DNA from: Diphasiastrum complanatum
Lineage: Eukaryota; Streptophyta; Lycopodiopsida; Lycopodiales; Lycopodiaceae
Direction: 5' to 3'
Length of the DNA: 40,989 nt
Assembly (NCBI GenBank): GCA_029204225.1
Contig: MU835204.1
Location: 1 to 40,989, forward strand
Below the pieces are notes generated by a model, which saw only the letters and a list, made by a program, of their open reading frames with translations, was not told where the DNA came from and did no database searches. The position numbers and the translations under genes are program-made. Positions 12,701 through 23,687 of the stretch are shown piece after piece. How positions within the stretch are numbered: position 1 is the first letter of the stretch; each line of letters starts with the position of its first letter.

Positions 12701-15700
12701 TCAACACATGAACGAAAAGCAAGCTTGCGTGAGTTCTACAGTAAGTGAACTGTGATCTATCTTCCCTCTCTAATCACTAGACATGTGTAGGTTGTATGTA
12801 AATTTACATTCAGGGAAATCTTTTGGCATACTCTTTTTTTTTCATTTGCCAAGTTTACAATTCATAAATTTTTCTTTGAATTTGCTGATATCTAGGGATT
12901 TTTTCACTATGATGATGATGAACTACTTCATGATGCATTGGAATTGTTGTTTCAATGTACTTAAATTGCTATTATTGACAAAATAAAAATTTATCATAGA
13001 GATTCAAGAGCAATCATTAAATAAACAAGATTTGCACACAAAAACCCTTCACACAACTCTAAGCTCCTCGATATATGCATTCTACCAAAATGACAATATA
13101 CAAACATATTTCTTAGGGCTAACCATGTATGCTTGGTTAGCCATTATGGGACAAATGCCTTAGTGAGTTGACCATCATGCAACCATTACACTACACTCCA
13201 TGCTATATTAACGTAGGTGAGCTGCTTAAAATAATAGCATACTAAAGTCCTTGAGAGCAAATAAATTTGAGCTCTCATTTCTAACACACTCTCTAAAGCT
13301 TTGATTCATATTAAAAACAAAAAGTCTGTTTCGAAGATATTCAAACGTTTCTCTAGATAGAGGCTTTGTAAATATGTCTGCTAGTGGTTCTTCAGTCTTG
13401 TAATGCATCACATCATTTCTTTAGATAGTAAATGTTCTCATACAAAGTGATACTTGATTTTGACGTGTTTCGTGCATGCATGGATCATGGGATTCTTTGT
13501 TAGCTAAAAGCCACTGGAGCTATCACACAACATGGTAGTAGTTTTTTCTCAAGATAAACCTATTTTAGAAAGAGTCTGATGCCATCAAATAGCTTCTTTC
13601 ATAACTTTAACATAAAGCATTATACTTTGCTTCAATGGTGGAGAGTGCAACAGTTTGTTGTTTCTTACTAGATCAGAAAAAACAACCATTGCCAAAATGA
13701 AAGATATCTCCTGTAGTTGATTCCTTGTCATCTATACTTCCTCCCCAATCAGCATCGACTAACCAAGTAAAGTAGGATACAAGGGCATTCAATGATCTTT
13801 TGTTGGCTAACTAAATTCACTAACTAAACTAGCTACATAGCCATAAATCAACTAACTAAATCAATTGCATAGTTATGTCAAGTCTTGTAGTTCTTAGGTA
13901 AATCAAACCTTTCAACCAATTTTCTAGATTTAGAATCAATTGGTTGAGTAGCCTCATGTGAAGACAATTTTTTACCAACTTCAGTTGGAATTGAAACATG
14001 CTTGCAATCCATCGTATGAAAGCGCTTCATAATCTCCTTAACATGCTTCTTTTGAGTAAGAAATATACGAGTATCACATTGCGTGACTTCAACACCTGGA
14101 CAATAGCTCAGAAGATTGAGATCAATCATTTCAAAATTACTATGTAGATCGTCGTCCTTGATTGATTCAAGGTCATCTTTTGTGATGATTAGATCATCCA
14201 TGTAAAGTATCACCAAAGTGACATTTTCATCATGAGATAAAATGTAAAAGGAATTTGAACAGATCCTTACCAAGCCATTGGATAAGAAAGTCTTCTATGT
14301 GCTTGTACCATGCTCGAGGCGTTTGAACTTCCCTACAGAGAGTATAGTACACCAAAGTCGATGTTCGAGAAATGAGGGTTTGTTGCCAGTATATATACAT
14401 GTTAAGAAAACATCCTAGAAGGTTGCAAAAGATGAAAAAGACAATAGGATAGGGTTCTTTTAGTGGTGTGCCTCCTTTAGGGCCTTTCAAAATAGTTTTA
14501 CTTCCAACTTAGGAAGGAGGCCTAGAAACAATAGGGTTGTTCAAAATCTAGTTGTGAGGCATGCATGTAGGGAAATATCGAACTGTGTGTTTACAGGAGT
14601 GGTGGATGGTAGGAGCACATGTGCATGGCTAGGATGTTACTCTAGCGTCATGGTGCATGAGAAAGGCGAGAGGGTGGGTGTTAGTGGTATGGGACATTGG
14701 TATCATCGTAGTCTTGATCGTGCTTGATGGTTGTGTTGGTAGCTCCAATGCATAGGGGTGAGTTCAAATAGATCCTACAAATGGGCAGTTAGCGATTGTT
14801 CATAATTGTTGGTGTGAAATTACCTTACGAAGATCGGCTTAACTGGAATACTTCTGATTGATATCAGATCCATCATTCTTCAGGTTTAAGGTGCACTTGT
14901 TCCAAACTTAAATCCAATATAATTTTTCCATCATTTTGTTAGTTGATCAATTTCTTTTAATTTGGGTCTTAAGGCTTGAATTTTTTAGATTTCTGGCATC
15001 TATGAAAAGCTTGTTTTGTATGTTGGAAAACTGGCTTTTAAAACTTACATTACTAATGTGCTGAAGCCTTGTCTTAAAGGCATATTAGAGCACCCAATTG
15101 GCATTTTTAAGTAATCAGTTTTTTGTTGTCTTTGTTTTTCCCTAAAGTCATAATTTGCCGACTGTTTCAGGTGTAGGATGGTCCAATTTACGTGCAGGAT
15201 GGTCCATGCAGGCGTAAAGGAGTGCAGTGTGGGCCTAAACCACGCCCCTGGCAGATGCTTGCACGATGGTCCACGCCTAAACCCTAAAAAACATGGAATT
15301 AGGGCATGGAAATTGAAATTTGTGATATGGACGTAGACGGGTGGAACGGAGGTCACAGGAGTCTCTGCAAGTATGTGGAAATGCATTCTAGGCTCAGACA
15401 TCACATGAATCATTTGCCCATAAGTCATTTTGTGAAAATGGCAAAAATACACAAGCATTTGGAATGTGGTGTTCAAATCTCGCTAGGCGTGCCTAAACGG
15501 CTGAAACTGACGTCGTAGGAATCACCGTGGGCATGAAGAAAGGTGGTCTAGAGCCAAACTACGCTCGATTTGGTTGCCTACAACTCAATGTCAACACTTG
15601 CAAAAAATCAAGCCTACACTTACCAAATATAAAAAACTGATCGATTCGCTCTCCAAGAAGCTCAGATTACCCTGGCACCGTGCACACCACCTCCGTATCG

Positions 15701-18700
15701 CCGAGTAGATGCCTGCCGACTATCACTCGCGAAGATCGGAAGCCTAGAACTCATAAAAAAAAAAATTTGCCGCCTCCACGGCTGGCGCATTTCTGACTGC
15801 GAGGAGGAGGCCAGAAAATGCATAAAACGTTTTTTTTTAAGAACGATTCTTTACAATGATTCGTTGCAGCGAATCGCGACTCCAGCGAATCGCGATTCGC
15901 TGCAACTATGATTCGAATGTTGTTCGAAATGGTACTTCTAGTGGAGGATGTGTTTTTGGGGTATTGCTATATTCAAAGATGCCACGACACAGGGTAGTCA
16001 CACTTGCTGACACATGTCACTAAACTATTGATAGCTCCAAATTAACATTTCGCATACCTTTAAAGGCTGTCACCTCAAGTTAGCTGTTATGTACAAATTT
16101 GGGTACAATACAAATAACTTCCTTCTATAGGAAGTAGTCCAAGGAATTTTAGTCTTTGATCACCCTCTTTCTCCCAAGTGTCCTCATCATCTGACTTATC
16201 TCTCCAATGAACCAGATATTGAATAATCATATGGTTTTTAAGCTTATGTCATCGTATGTCTATGACTTTCTCTTGCTCCATCGGTACAAAGAATGTCAAA
16301 ATCTCCAACTAAACCAATTATTGTTTTGAAATAATGTTGTCCTTTTCACCCAATCAGTCTTTCAAACAACTAACATGGACTACATGCTGATGGATTCTAT
16401 GAATGGGTGGTTAGTGAGTGTTCATCATTGATGGTTTGTGGTTACCTTACAAAGATTTTCTTAAAGGGGATCCTTACAATTGTCATGAATATGTGCTGTC
16501 ACGATAATGAACATAATAGGCCAAATATGAACAAATTTGTTGTATAGTATAGATACAAATCAATGATACCATATGAACTTGGGAAGTAACCTATGGTGGC
16601 CATCCAAAGCACCATTGTCAATGGTTGACAAAAATGTGTAGCAGAACAAAGATTCCAATATGTTTCTTTGAATACCCATGGAGATCATGATAATTGGATC
16701 TCCTAATAATGGTCATAACATGCTATAAGGATGAACAGAAGAAAGATCAAGTGCAAAGTACCAAATTATCCGTGGAATCCACGGAATGCTGTTTGAGGGC
16801 TGTAACAGGGTTGCCAAGTGATACTCCTGGAGAATATAAGAGGGGGTGAATGATAAAGAAAAGTCGGGTAGCATTGAAGCTGAAAGCAAGCTATCCTCGC
16901 AACGATGGAACCACAATGGCTAAAGATAAATTGCTATCCTCTCGAATGACGGCTGAAAATCTGTGAACTGCCTTAATGTAATGTGATAAATGTTGTCCCC
17001 TGAATAGATAGTGTAGTAATTACAGGATAAGTACATGGATGTAAATGGTCTGTCTCCATGGCTGATAACATGCACCACAAATCTACTTAGGAGGGATTGG
17101 GGTCAAGTGTGTGCTTGAGGTGGAGGGTGTGGGAAGTAGAAGAGGGAGAGCCTCTCTGGTACGCCTCACTTTCTACTATGCGGCTATGGCTGGGAGGAGA
17201 CTTTACGGTAGTGCTCTTTGGTGTGTTTATCTTGCTACGTATTATCAAGAGGAATCGATAAAGTGGGTAATTTGTGCATACCTTTGTGTCTCTTAAGGTT
17301 TTGCTGTCTTTGGTTTGTGATTTGGTATCAAAGTAGTTGCTAGACTTGTGTGGGATTTGCATCATTTGTGCACATCATTGCTTAGATAATAGTGTGACCA
17401 CAATATAGTCAATCGTTTGTCATAGACGTGCTGCTTTATGCACACGATGAGCATGATTAATTTATTTGACCTAGCAAGTTCGATCCGCTCTGTGTTCTAA
17501 TTTATGGTTAAAAGGGGAAAATCAGCACTTCAGTTGATCATAGCTTCTCCTACAGGTGTCAGATCATTCTGAGATTTTGGCAGTAGGTGGACAGCATTAG
17601 GGTGCCCTCAGCCAGCTTGATTTCACCTGATTTGGAGCTGTGGTTGCGGAGATATCGCAAAAAATCAGTTTTTGAACGTTTTTCAGGGCTGTTACAGTTG
17701 AAGGCACATAACTTTTTGGGTTTAGCTTCATCATGTTGTCTAGCCTAGCCGGCGACATTCATGTTGTCTAGCCTAGCTTTATCATTCAATTCTAAATCGA
17801 TCTTCTAGGCATGTAAACTGATAAACAGATTTCTTTACAACAATCTTATGTACATTCACACTTCTTAATTAAATTCTATGTTCTTCAAACCAGTGTATAA
17901 TGTGTGAATGGTTATTGTTGTTTCTGTTTTTAGTTTGTGAATCAAATCCTCTTTAATCTCCTTGTGTGTCGAATCCGATGAGTCGAAGAGCAGAGTCACG
18001 ACTGTGCTTGACACCTTTGAGTTCTATATCTATGGTTGTCTTCAACACCTACCGACTCATCGATTAATTGATTGGATGTCGTGACAGATGATCTAACACA
18101 GTGCTCTTTACTTACTAAGAGTTTCGCAGTGCTTACCGACAGCTCGAATGTATCTCTCGACACTCTGAACCGTCGGTCCACCTCGCACCTCCTTATTTCC
18201 AACAGTATCTCCATGAGAATGGTAGGAACAATAGGAGCACAATTCCTCTACTTAAATGGCCTCTTTTGGGGTCCCCCAAACAAAAACTTGAAATGCTAAC
18301 TTTTCAAACTCACTTGAAAAGTAAATACATGATATACTTGGCCCATTGTTATTTTATAGGCCCCATGCATCATTTGAGTCTATAATGCTTTTGAGCCCTT
18401 CCAGTAGCTTGCAGATAGGACCTTCTGGATATCTAGGGTGATGTTCGCTCTCTAGAAGTTTCTTTAGGTCTTGGAGTACTCAAACAACATTAAAATGCCA
18501 TAGCTCGCAATACAACTATAGCTGATTGGTTTGCTCTGTCAGTTATTTGTAGCTTAGAAACCCATTCGAACCCTTTGGGGCTAGAATTTACTGTATGTTC
18601 CGGAACGTACTGGGTCGATTTGTTTGTTCCTTTAATAAATAAAAAAAGGTATTAAAGCAGCTGTTTTTAAAAATTGTCATTTAGGCTTATAATCAAAAGT

Positions 18701-20858
18701 TTCACAACACGCAAATATTGGAGGGTGTGATCTTATGACCTACTGAGTGCCTGGTTTGTCATTGTGGGAGAATTAAGCCAAGGATCTTAAACTTGATGAT
18801 AGTAACCAGCAGGCATGAAAAATCTTGACACACAGAATCCTTGCAAAGGAGCAAGTTTGATGTAAACTAATTTTATACGTTTACCTGGATGTTAAAGATC
18901 GTTTGAAGGCAAGATAAATCACCTTATTTCCATAGTAGCCCATTAGTCCACACCCAACACACAACTTTCAAGCTATGCGTGTGGCGACTGTGGTTTGTGG
19001 GAGCTGCTAGACTACACCCACGTGGCAACGGAGTTCGATGTTGATAAATATGCCCACCATGTGCTTGCTGATGATCCGAGCATATGGGCCACAACCTTTG
19101 CTCAGACTCAGCTCCAAGTGTCTCGTCATTTGGAGGAGACAATGTTTCACCAGAAAGAGCAGTTTTGCTAAATGATACAGGTTCGCTTTTTGCTTTACAT
19201 CCTTTGTTAAAAAAATACGTATTTTTAAAGTTTTCTTTTGGTCAAATTCTGGAACAGAACGCATTCCGAATGGGCAACGATGGTTTGTAGGAGCCTCTAG
19301 ACTACAATAGCCCTTTGAAGATCATCTGTGACTTCTTCTGGTTCTGGAAGTCGTTCATACAGTGTTCTTGGTTGGAGATTCTTACATGATCTTTTGCTTC
19401 CATCTTTCTACAGGTGGTGTTTCTTCTATGAATGTGCTCATAACTGAGATAAGCTTTAGATCTCAGCTTTCAGTTTATTTCATCTACAATGAAAAAAGAA
19501 CCTCATATTTAACCTTTTAGAGGATGCCTCTATATGCTTAAGAGGTGGCCATAATTCTTCAAAATTGTTAAAGCCTCCCAGTATGGTCAGCCTTATAGTG
19601 GCCAGCAGCCTATCAGCTGTCAAGAGGATGAGATTTTTTGGTTCTTTTCTCAAGTAACAACTATCTTGAAGAAACTGATCAAAATCTGCTACTTCCCAAA
19701 ATTCTGACCCACAAACAAAATGGAAAAATCAAATCGGACATTCAGTATCTAATAAGGAAAAGGTATAATTCCTAACTGAATTTCTATGTACGTGTCGTCA
19801 AACATTCTTATACATTATGTCAAATCTCTTTCAGCTGTCATTGTCTTTACCTTTAGCGATTGTCAAGGCAATGTTCTTGTAAAGGTGCATGGGTTGCCCA
19901 AACCCTTATTGTTTATTGAAGTAATGATGCATTATTGATAATTTTGTATCTCGTTCTGTTCTGGTAGCTAAGCAACCTACTTTCAAAATTTTTGCAGCCT
20001 TCATCTATCCTTCACTGCAGCAGTTACAAGCAGGAATTACCGAGCTGGAGGACAAAAAACAAAGGGCATTATGTATGGAAAGATTCAAGAAGAAAGCTGA
20101 TGAGAAAAAGGGAAATGTGTCTGATCTTGATGTTGAAAGGGAGCAAGAGTGTGGTATTTGTATGGAGGTACACACCAAGATTGCACTACCAGACTGCAAC
20201 CACTCAATGTGCATCAAATGCTTTCGAGAATGGTAATGTAGTCTCTTCAAGATCTTAAATCAGGATTGTTTTCCTGTTGTATATTATTTTCATGACTGAA
20301 GTACTTTATGAACAATTTTCAATGACTGCAGCCAGTTGTGCTCCAAGTTGTATGTTAAAATCATGTTAGTTACCAGAGTATTTTGAAAGTATTGGTAAGT
20401 CTCATCGAACTCAAGTGTTGTGATATGTGTAATAAAGTCTTTGTCTTGTCACGACCGAGAAGCCATCAGGATTCTAGAAAAATTACATAGATGTGACTTT
20501 AAGCTACTTGTCAAAGCATAGTGCTTTAATCTGTTTAACGTTTTTGGGAAGTGTTAATTTATGTTCCTACACATTCTTTAGGTTCCATTTTAAGGGTGTG
20601 GGGATGATAACATGCATATCTGAAGGTAAACTTGATGCTGTTTGCAGGCACACAAGGTCTCAATCATGTCCTTTCTGCCGTGACAGTTTAAAGCGTGTAA
20701 ATTCCAGGGATTTGTGGATTTTTACTGAAAAGTGTGAAGTGGAAGATGTTGCATCTTTAGCAAGGGAAAATCTGCAAAGGCTGTTTGCTTACATTGACAA
20801 ATTACCAGTTTTGGTGTCAGATAATTTTTTTTCAGTTTATGAGCTGCACATCAAGTGA
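6703..20858 (+). CDS. AIRP2: RING-type E3 ubiquitin ligase, AIRP2 family, five coding exons
   Basis: Coding exons: 6703-6788, 7401-7551, 12674-12740, 19998-20232 and 20648-20858, all with GT-AG introns. They sum to 750 nt, 249 residues plus stop, close to the roughly 240 residues of Arabidopsis AIRP2. Landmarks: SFKESLKLLEADIQH (11-25); RLSYSPAA (45-52); LAGALGLLRILIYK (66-79); TMSTHERKASLREFY (87-101); a basic region at 119-140; and a C3HC4 RING at 153-190 with ligands C153, C156, C168, H170, C173, C176, C187 and C190 at canonical spacing (2-11-1-2-2-10-2). After the RING comes SLKRVNSRDLW, a family signature. In this family the RING recruits an E2 and ubiquitinates substrates; Arabidopsis AIRP2 is a cytosolic positive regulator of ABA and drought responses (family knowledge). 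No stop or frameshift interrupts the model, so it is probably functional. The N-terminus is the weak point: the ATG at 6703 is in frame, but an acceptor-like AG at 6720 could instead join an upstream exon. Confidence 0.9.
7401..7551 (+). CDS. AIRP2: RING gene coding exon 2
   Basis: Acceptor ctgctttcag ends at 7400 and donor gtaaga begins at 7552. Encodes residues 30-79 (AAEIPREFDGACLQVRLSYS through GLLRILIYK) with no stop. The segment FFLFLVRW to LAGALGLL is hydrophobic and strongly family-like. It is the most conserved part of the gene outside the RING. Confidence 0.92.
7552..10125. other. RING gene intron 2, left part; no gene recognised
   Basis: AT-rich sequence without convincing coding pattern on either strand. 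It may include the internal region of the element whose 3' LTR sits at 10138, but I could not recognise any pol motif in it. Confidence 0.45.
10126..10137 (+). other. Polypurine-tract-like sequence before an LTR
   Basis: agagttggggag lies directly against the TG of the LTR at 10138. This is the expected position and composition of a plus-strand polypurine tract, which primes second-strand synthesis. It suggests that the LTR is a 3' LTR of a plus-strand element. Confidence 0.5.
10138..10488 (+). mobile_element. Long terminal repeat (3' LTR or near-solo LTR) in intron 2
   Basis: Begins TGTTATGAAC and ends GTTCATAACA, a perfect 10-bp terminal inverted repeat with the canonical TG...CA. A TATA-like agtatatatagg lies at 10317-10328. 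The first 21 bases are imperfectly duplicated (second TGTTATGAAC at 10159), so the true start could be 10159. No 5-bp target duplication is visible at either choice and no primer binding site follows 10488. With the purine tract to the left, a 3' LTR fits best. The family (copia or gypsy) is not determined. Confidence 0.65.
11219..11400. repeat. GC-rich cluster of GGTACC palindromes forming nested hairpins
   Basis: Inside AT-rich intron 2, this block contains many GGTACC or near copies. Arms 11308-11319 (gtaccgccctgg) and 11331-11342 (ccagggcggtac) pair perfectly over 12 bp. Arms 11352-11366 and 11380-11394 pair over 14 of 15 bp. A poly-T/A-rich spacer (about 11245-11300) sits between the first GGTACC and the others. 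It looks like the core of a foldback or MITE-type element, but no terminal repeats or transposase are identified. Confidence 0.6.
11401..12673. other. RING gene intron 2, right part; no gene recognised
   Basis: AT-rich, no coding pattern. Contains an (AT)n microsatellite at about 12617-12637, some 40 bases upstream of the exon 3 acceptor. Text such as ccaaaccctatttggccact near 12224 looks like decayed retroelement sequence, but I cannot assign it. Confidence 0.4.
12674..12740 (+). CDS. AIRP2: RING gene coding exon 3 (67-nt micro-exon)
   Basis: Encodes residues 80-101 and one base of codon 102: VYKDGTTTMSTHERKASLRE then FY. Acceptor is ttatggatag, ending at 12673, with a weak pyrimidine tract; donor is gtaagt at 12741. 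It lies alone between introns of 5.1 and 7.3 kb and would be missed by simple ORF scans, but phase and family sequence both fit exactly. Confidence 0.9.
13226..14345 (-). pseudogene. Ty1/copia pol remnant (RT and RNase H end) in intron 3
   Basis: Read on the minus strand. Near 14340 comes TPRAWYKHIEDFLIQWLGKD. The RT block with YMDDLIIT follows near 14190-14215, then EVTQCDTRIFLTQKKHVKEI near 14035-14095. Near 13760 comes WGGSIDDKESTTGD, then QQTVALSTIEAKYNAL near 13620-13660 (RNase H), and ADIFTKPLSRETFEYLRNRL near 13335-13385 (pol C-terminus), with a stop at 13226. These are standard Ty1/copia landmarks in the correct order. Stops, frameshifts and a deletion near 13800-13880 make it a pseudogene. 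It runs antisense to the RING gene. Confidence 0.88.
14346..15862. other. Intron 3 stretch; repeats only
   Basis: No gene recognised. The phrase ggatggtcca recurs near 15176, 15197 and (as cgatggtccacg) 15263, a weak local repeat. Bases 14771-14846 resemble 16393-16470 (see the dispersed repeat entry). Confidence 0.4.
14771..14846 (+). repeat. Dispersed direct repeat, copy 1 (partner 16393-16470)
   Basis: Starts gatcctacaaatgggcagtt and includes accttacgaagat. The second copy starts gattctatgaatgggtggtt and includes accttacaaagat, in the same orientation with scattered substitutions. It is probably a fragment of a retroelement present twice in intron 3. Confidence 0.55.
15863..15906. repeat. 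Perfect 16-bp stem hairpin rich in TCGCGA
   Basis: Arm 15863-15878 (gttgcagcgaatcgcg) pairs perfectly with 15891-15906 (cgcgattcgctgcaac) around a 12-nt loop. The 10-mer gcgaatcgcg also recurs directly, at 15869 and 15885. The surrounding GC-rich patch (about 15640-15910) differs from the AT-rich intron. Probably a fragment of a foldback or MITE element. Confidence 0.65.
16120..16390 (-). pseudogene. Ty3/gypsy chromovirus integrase C-terminus with chromodomain remnant
   Basis: On the minus strand: HVSCLKD then LGEKDNI near 16330-16370, and IIQYLVHWRDKSDDEDTWE at about 16175-16231, followed by EGDQRLKFLGLL. FHVSCLK followed by YLVxWxxxxxxxxTWE is the standard tail of chromovirus pol, where the chromodomain guides integration to marked chromatin. 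The aromatic and TWE positions are kept, but stops occur upstream and the rest of pol is absent. Confidence 0.75.
16393..16470 (+). repeat. Dispersed direct repeat, copy 2 (partner 14771-14846)
   Basis: Matches 14771-14846 in the same orientation along its length with scattered substitutions. It lies immediately to the right of the chromodomain remnant. Confidence 0.55.
16471..18959. other. Intron 3 stretch; probable retroelement debris
   Basis: No gene recognised. At 17322-17333 ttggtatcaaag resembles the initiator-tRNA-Met primer binding site of LTR elements (tggtatcagagc), and the text after it reads like an LTR-element leader. No matching LTR pair was found. Confidence 0.35.
18960..19163 (+). 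other. Unrecognised open stretch in intron 3
   Basis: In one plus-strand frame about 64 codons read without a stop and with a natural-looking composition (CGDCGLWELLDYTHVATEF, then DPSIWATTFAQTQLQVSRHL), ending in a stop just before a cag/gttcgc donor-like site. I do not recognise the protein. Part of its start (about 18977-19012) recurs imperfectly at about 19271-19306. It could be a captured exon, a retroelement fragment or chance. Confidence 0.25.
19164..19997. other. Intron 3 end; no gene recognised
   Basis: AT-rich intron sequence with a pyrimidine-rich run-up to the exon 4 acceptor. Nothing else is identified. Confidence 0.4.
19998..20232 (+). CDS. AIRP2: RING gene coding exon 4 (first six RING ligands)
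   Basis: Acceptor tttttgcag ends at 19997 and donor gtaatg starts at 20233. Encodes FIYPSLQQLQAGITELEDKK, a basic linker (MERFKKKADEKKG), an acidic stretch (DLDVEREQE) and the RING start CGICMEVHTKIALPDCNHSM, ending in CIKCFREW with Trp180 split by the intron. Six of eight zinc ligands are in this exon. Confidence 0.95.
20648..20858 (+). CDS. AIRP2: RING gene coding exon 5 (last RING ligands and C-terminus)
   Basis: Acceptor tgtttgcag ends at 20647. Encodes HTRSQSCPFCRDSLKRVNSR, completing the RING with C187 and C190, then RENLQRLFAYIDKLPVLVSD, a C-terminal helix typical of the family, and a stop TGA at 20856-20858. Confidence 0.95.
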
Positions 20859-22453
20859 AACCACCATGGTAAGAGCAGGAATGTACTTAACATCTCTATT
20901 GAGTGCTCTGACCATTTCATGCATTCAAGGATCCAAGAAAGTTTGCATCCTACCAAGAAGTGTACATATCACACAATCTGACACGAGTTATATTTTTGGA
21001 AGTCAAATTATATAGTTTTGATTTATATTTTGTTTTTTTATTCCAATTGCCTGCCTATTAATGTGAGACGTATTGAGTTCAATACCGAAGTTCCATTTGA
21101 GAATCCCTGGCCTTTACCATGTACATACAAAGCTCACTTGAAGCTTGCATCACCACATAGTTCATTAACTTTGTGTTGAAGTCTTCGTGCAGATTGTGGT
21201 TCGCTTTTTGTTGTATGACTAATGAGCATACAGATTCAATCCATAGTAGACGAGAGAGAGACAGAGAGAACCATCTGCTTGATTCACTGAGCTTTCACCA
21301 TTACAATACTGAAGAAGAGAATACGTGGGAGAGACAGGGAGGAGGCTATGGGACGTGCATCCTCACATCTAACCACTCACTTGGTGACCCTGTTCACATT
21401 GTAAGGACCAAGTAATTTGACTACAAACCATTAAGGCACTTTGGCCTATCTTTCTAACATCGTAACATCAAGGCATGCAGGCCCACTACTACTAAAAGCC
21501 AATGAAGTTGTCATTACCCAATACTATTTCTAATACCTCTCTTTATGACAAATTTAGTGGAGAATCAATATCATTATAGTGCTGATGCCAATGCAGCATG
21601 TGATTTCATCCTAGAGCCATGAGCCCCTGCTTGGCACCAATTGTGGAATGGGTCAGAAAAGGCTGATTTGAAGGTTGGAGGAGATGGTTCATGCACCTGG
21701 CATGTTTGATATATAGCCTCATTTGTACTTCACAGTTTCATGGATTTACGCCAGCTATAATGGCAACAAAGAATTCATCTTAAGTTTGGATCTTTTAGTT
21801 GTATCTGCAGTTGTTGAACAAAAGCCAGATAGGATTCCTCATCAGTTTACGTATAAGAGCACTAAAAGTAGTGAGTAGATGGAAAATGAAGTTTTTCAGC
21901 TTTCACAGTGGATGAGAATCTGACTGAGGCCAGGGGATGTTAGTGCTTGAACCAATTTCTCATAACCTTGAGCATCTGAGAAAACCTCCGTTGAGCTGAG
22001 TGAACTGAGAACCGTATAATTAACTACTATGTAGTGACTTCAAGGGCCCAGTTCTGTTTTGAGTTTGTGCAAACCATTATTATTCCATAAACAGGTTGGA
22101 GCTGCAGCCTTGACCTACCTATACCAAGGTAACTGACATAGATTCACAAAAAAAGCTGCCCTAAAAATTGCTTTGTAGTAACAAACAGTCCACACTGATC
22201 TGCTAAACATCAACAAGAAGAATGGGATGTTTGTGAATATGAAAGGAGAGCAATATTCATAACATTCTTTGACAATGCAAAAAATGTTACATATTTTTGG
22301 AACAGATGTTAAGCATGTTTGCATCCATTTTGCTACTCCAGCACATGTTTTCCAAACATTTTATTATCAACAGCATACTGCAGCAGACATTTCCAGTGCT
22401 CTACTTATGAAACTGAAGTGCATTTCTCTTTAGTATGAAGGAATGAGATAAAA

Positions 22454-22498
22454 GTGTTGGGGCAAGAATGTCATCTATGGCAGCTCTTACCCCAACAC
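22454..22498. repeat. Short hairpin with flanking direct repeat
   Basis: gtgttggggcaag (22454-22466) pairs with cttaccccaacac (22486-22498) at 12 of 13 positions. The phrase aaggaatgagat plus gtgttgg.gcaag recurs about 75 bases downstream. A small decayed repeat of unknown origin. Confidence 0.4.
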
Positions 22499-23687
22499 AT
22501 TATGAAAGGAATGAGATGGAGGTGTTGGAGCAAGGACAATTAACATACAGAATGCGGTGACCTTGGAAGACAAGCATTCCCACAAGCCAAATATGCTAAA
22601 ACTTGTACTCTTCCAATGCAGAAATCCAAACTGCTTTTTGGCAGATGGCTTCTCTGTGATCCTCACAAAAAGAGTTGGTCACAAGTTACCAAGATCAAAT
22701 GCCTTTTATTGAATGTTGCTTTGGTAGATGTTCGCTTCAGTTCTTGACACTCTTTGAAGATTGCGAGTTTTAGCTTGATAGGCGCCAAATTACTTAAGAA
22801 GCTTTGGATCATTGTCGAAATCTCCTCACCTTATTTTAGAAGTGGGCAACACCTTTTTGGTATCAGTTCTAAAAAATAAAAGGCCCTTTATTGATCAAAC
22901 TAGCAAAAGTTTGACTACTCGATGTGCAGGGGCTGTTTATTCATCAAACGAGGCAAATTTTGGTGATTTGATATGCTTTTTAGGCTTAATTAAGTGAGAT
23001 GGGTAGGTACAAATTCCGAACAAGATTCATAGATATGGCATTGCTCAAAGAGATAGTAGAAGATTAACATAAACTCCAACGAAGATTTTGACTGAACATC
23101 AATCACAAGCCATGAATTATCAAACCCCGACAAGAATTGTGACATAGTCTCTTATAATGAGCTCTAGAGCTGAATCATATCATACATAAGCTGTAGTTCC
23201 AATAGAATCTATTCTATACTAAGATGGGAACCTAAAGGGACTTTCTAGAAATTGCTACTTGAGAGCAAATGCTAGCCCCAGTAGAGAGGTGGCATGCCTA
23301 CTTATGAGTTATCTTAGAAGGCCTGTTATTGTACTTAGAATAAAGATATGCCTTGAGGGCTCAAGAGTCAACATGAATCCAAGGTCAGAGAGACCTATAT
23401 ATAACTCCTCCCTATCTAAAAACATTGCCATCACTGTGGGCTTAAAAAAGAGAGCATATTTAAAAGAAAAAGGACACTAAAATTTGCTATAAGAAATGAA
23501 ATAGAACCATGCCTTTGGCTACGATCATCACAAACCTAAAGTATTGACACAAGAGGTTGAGAATAGCTCTAGATCATCAAGGACATTAGGAGCAAGATAG
23601 AATGGTCCATAGGAGCATGGCACTAACTTCTCTGTTTGAGATTTTTGTTGAAAAAGTCTGCAATGATCAAATGTTAGTTGTACATAA

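Noticed and set aside
17322-17333. Confident tRNA-Met primer binding site
   Set aside because: Ten of twelve bases match, but no LTR boundary ending in CA precedes it, so it is mentioned only within the intron 3 description.
22454-22498. MicroRNA precursor
   Set aside because: The stem is only 13 bp, too short for a plant miRNA precursor, and is part of a small direct repeat.
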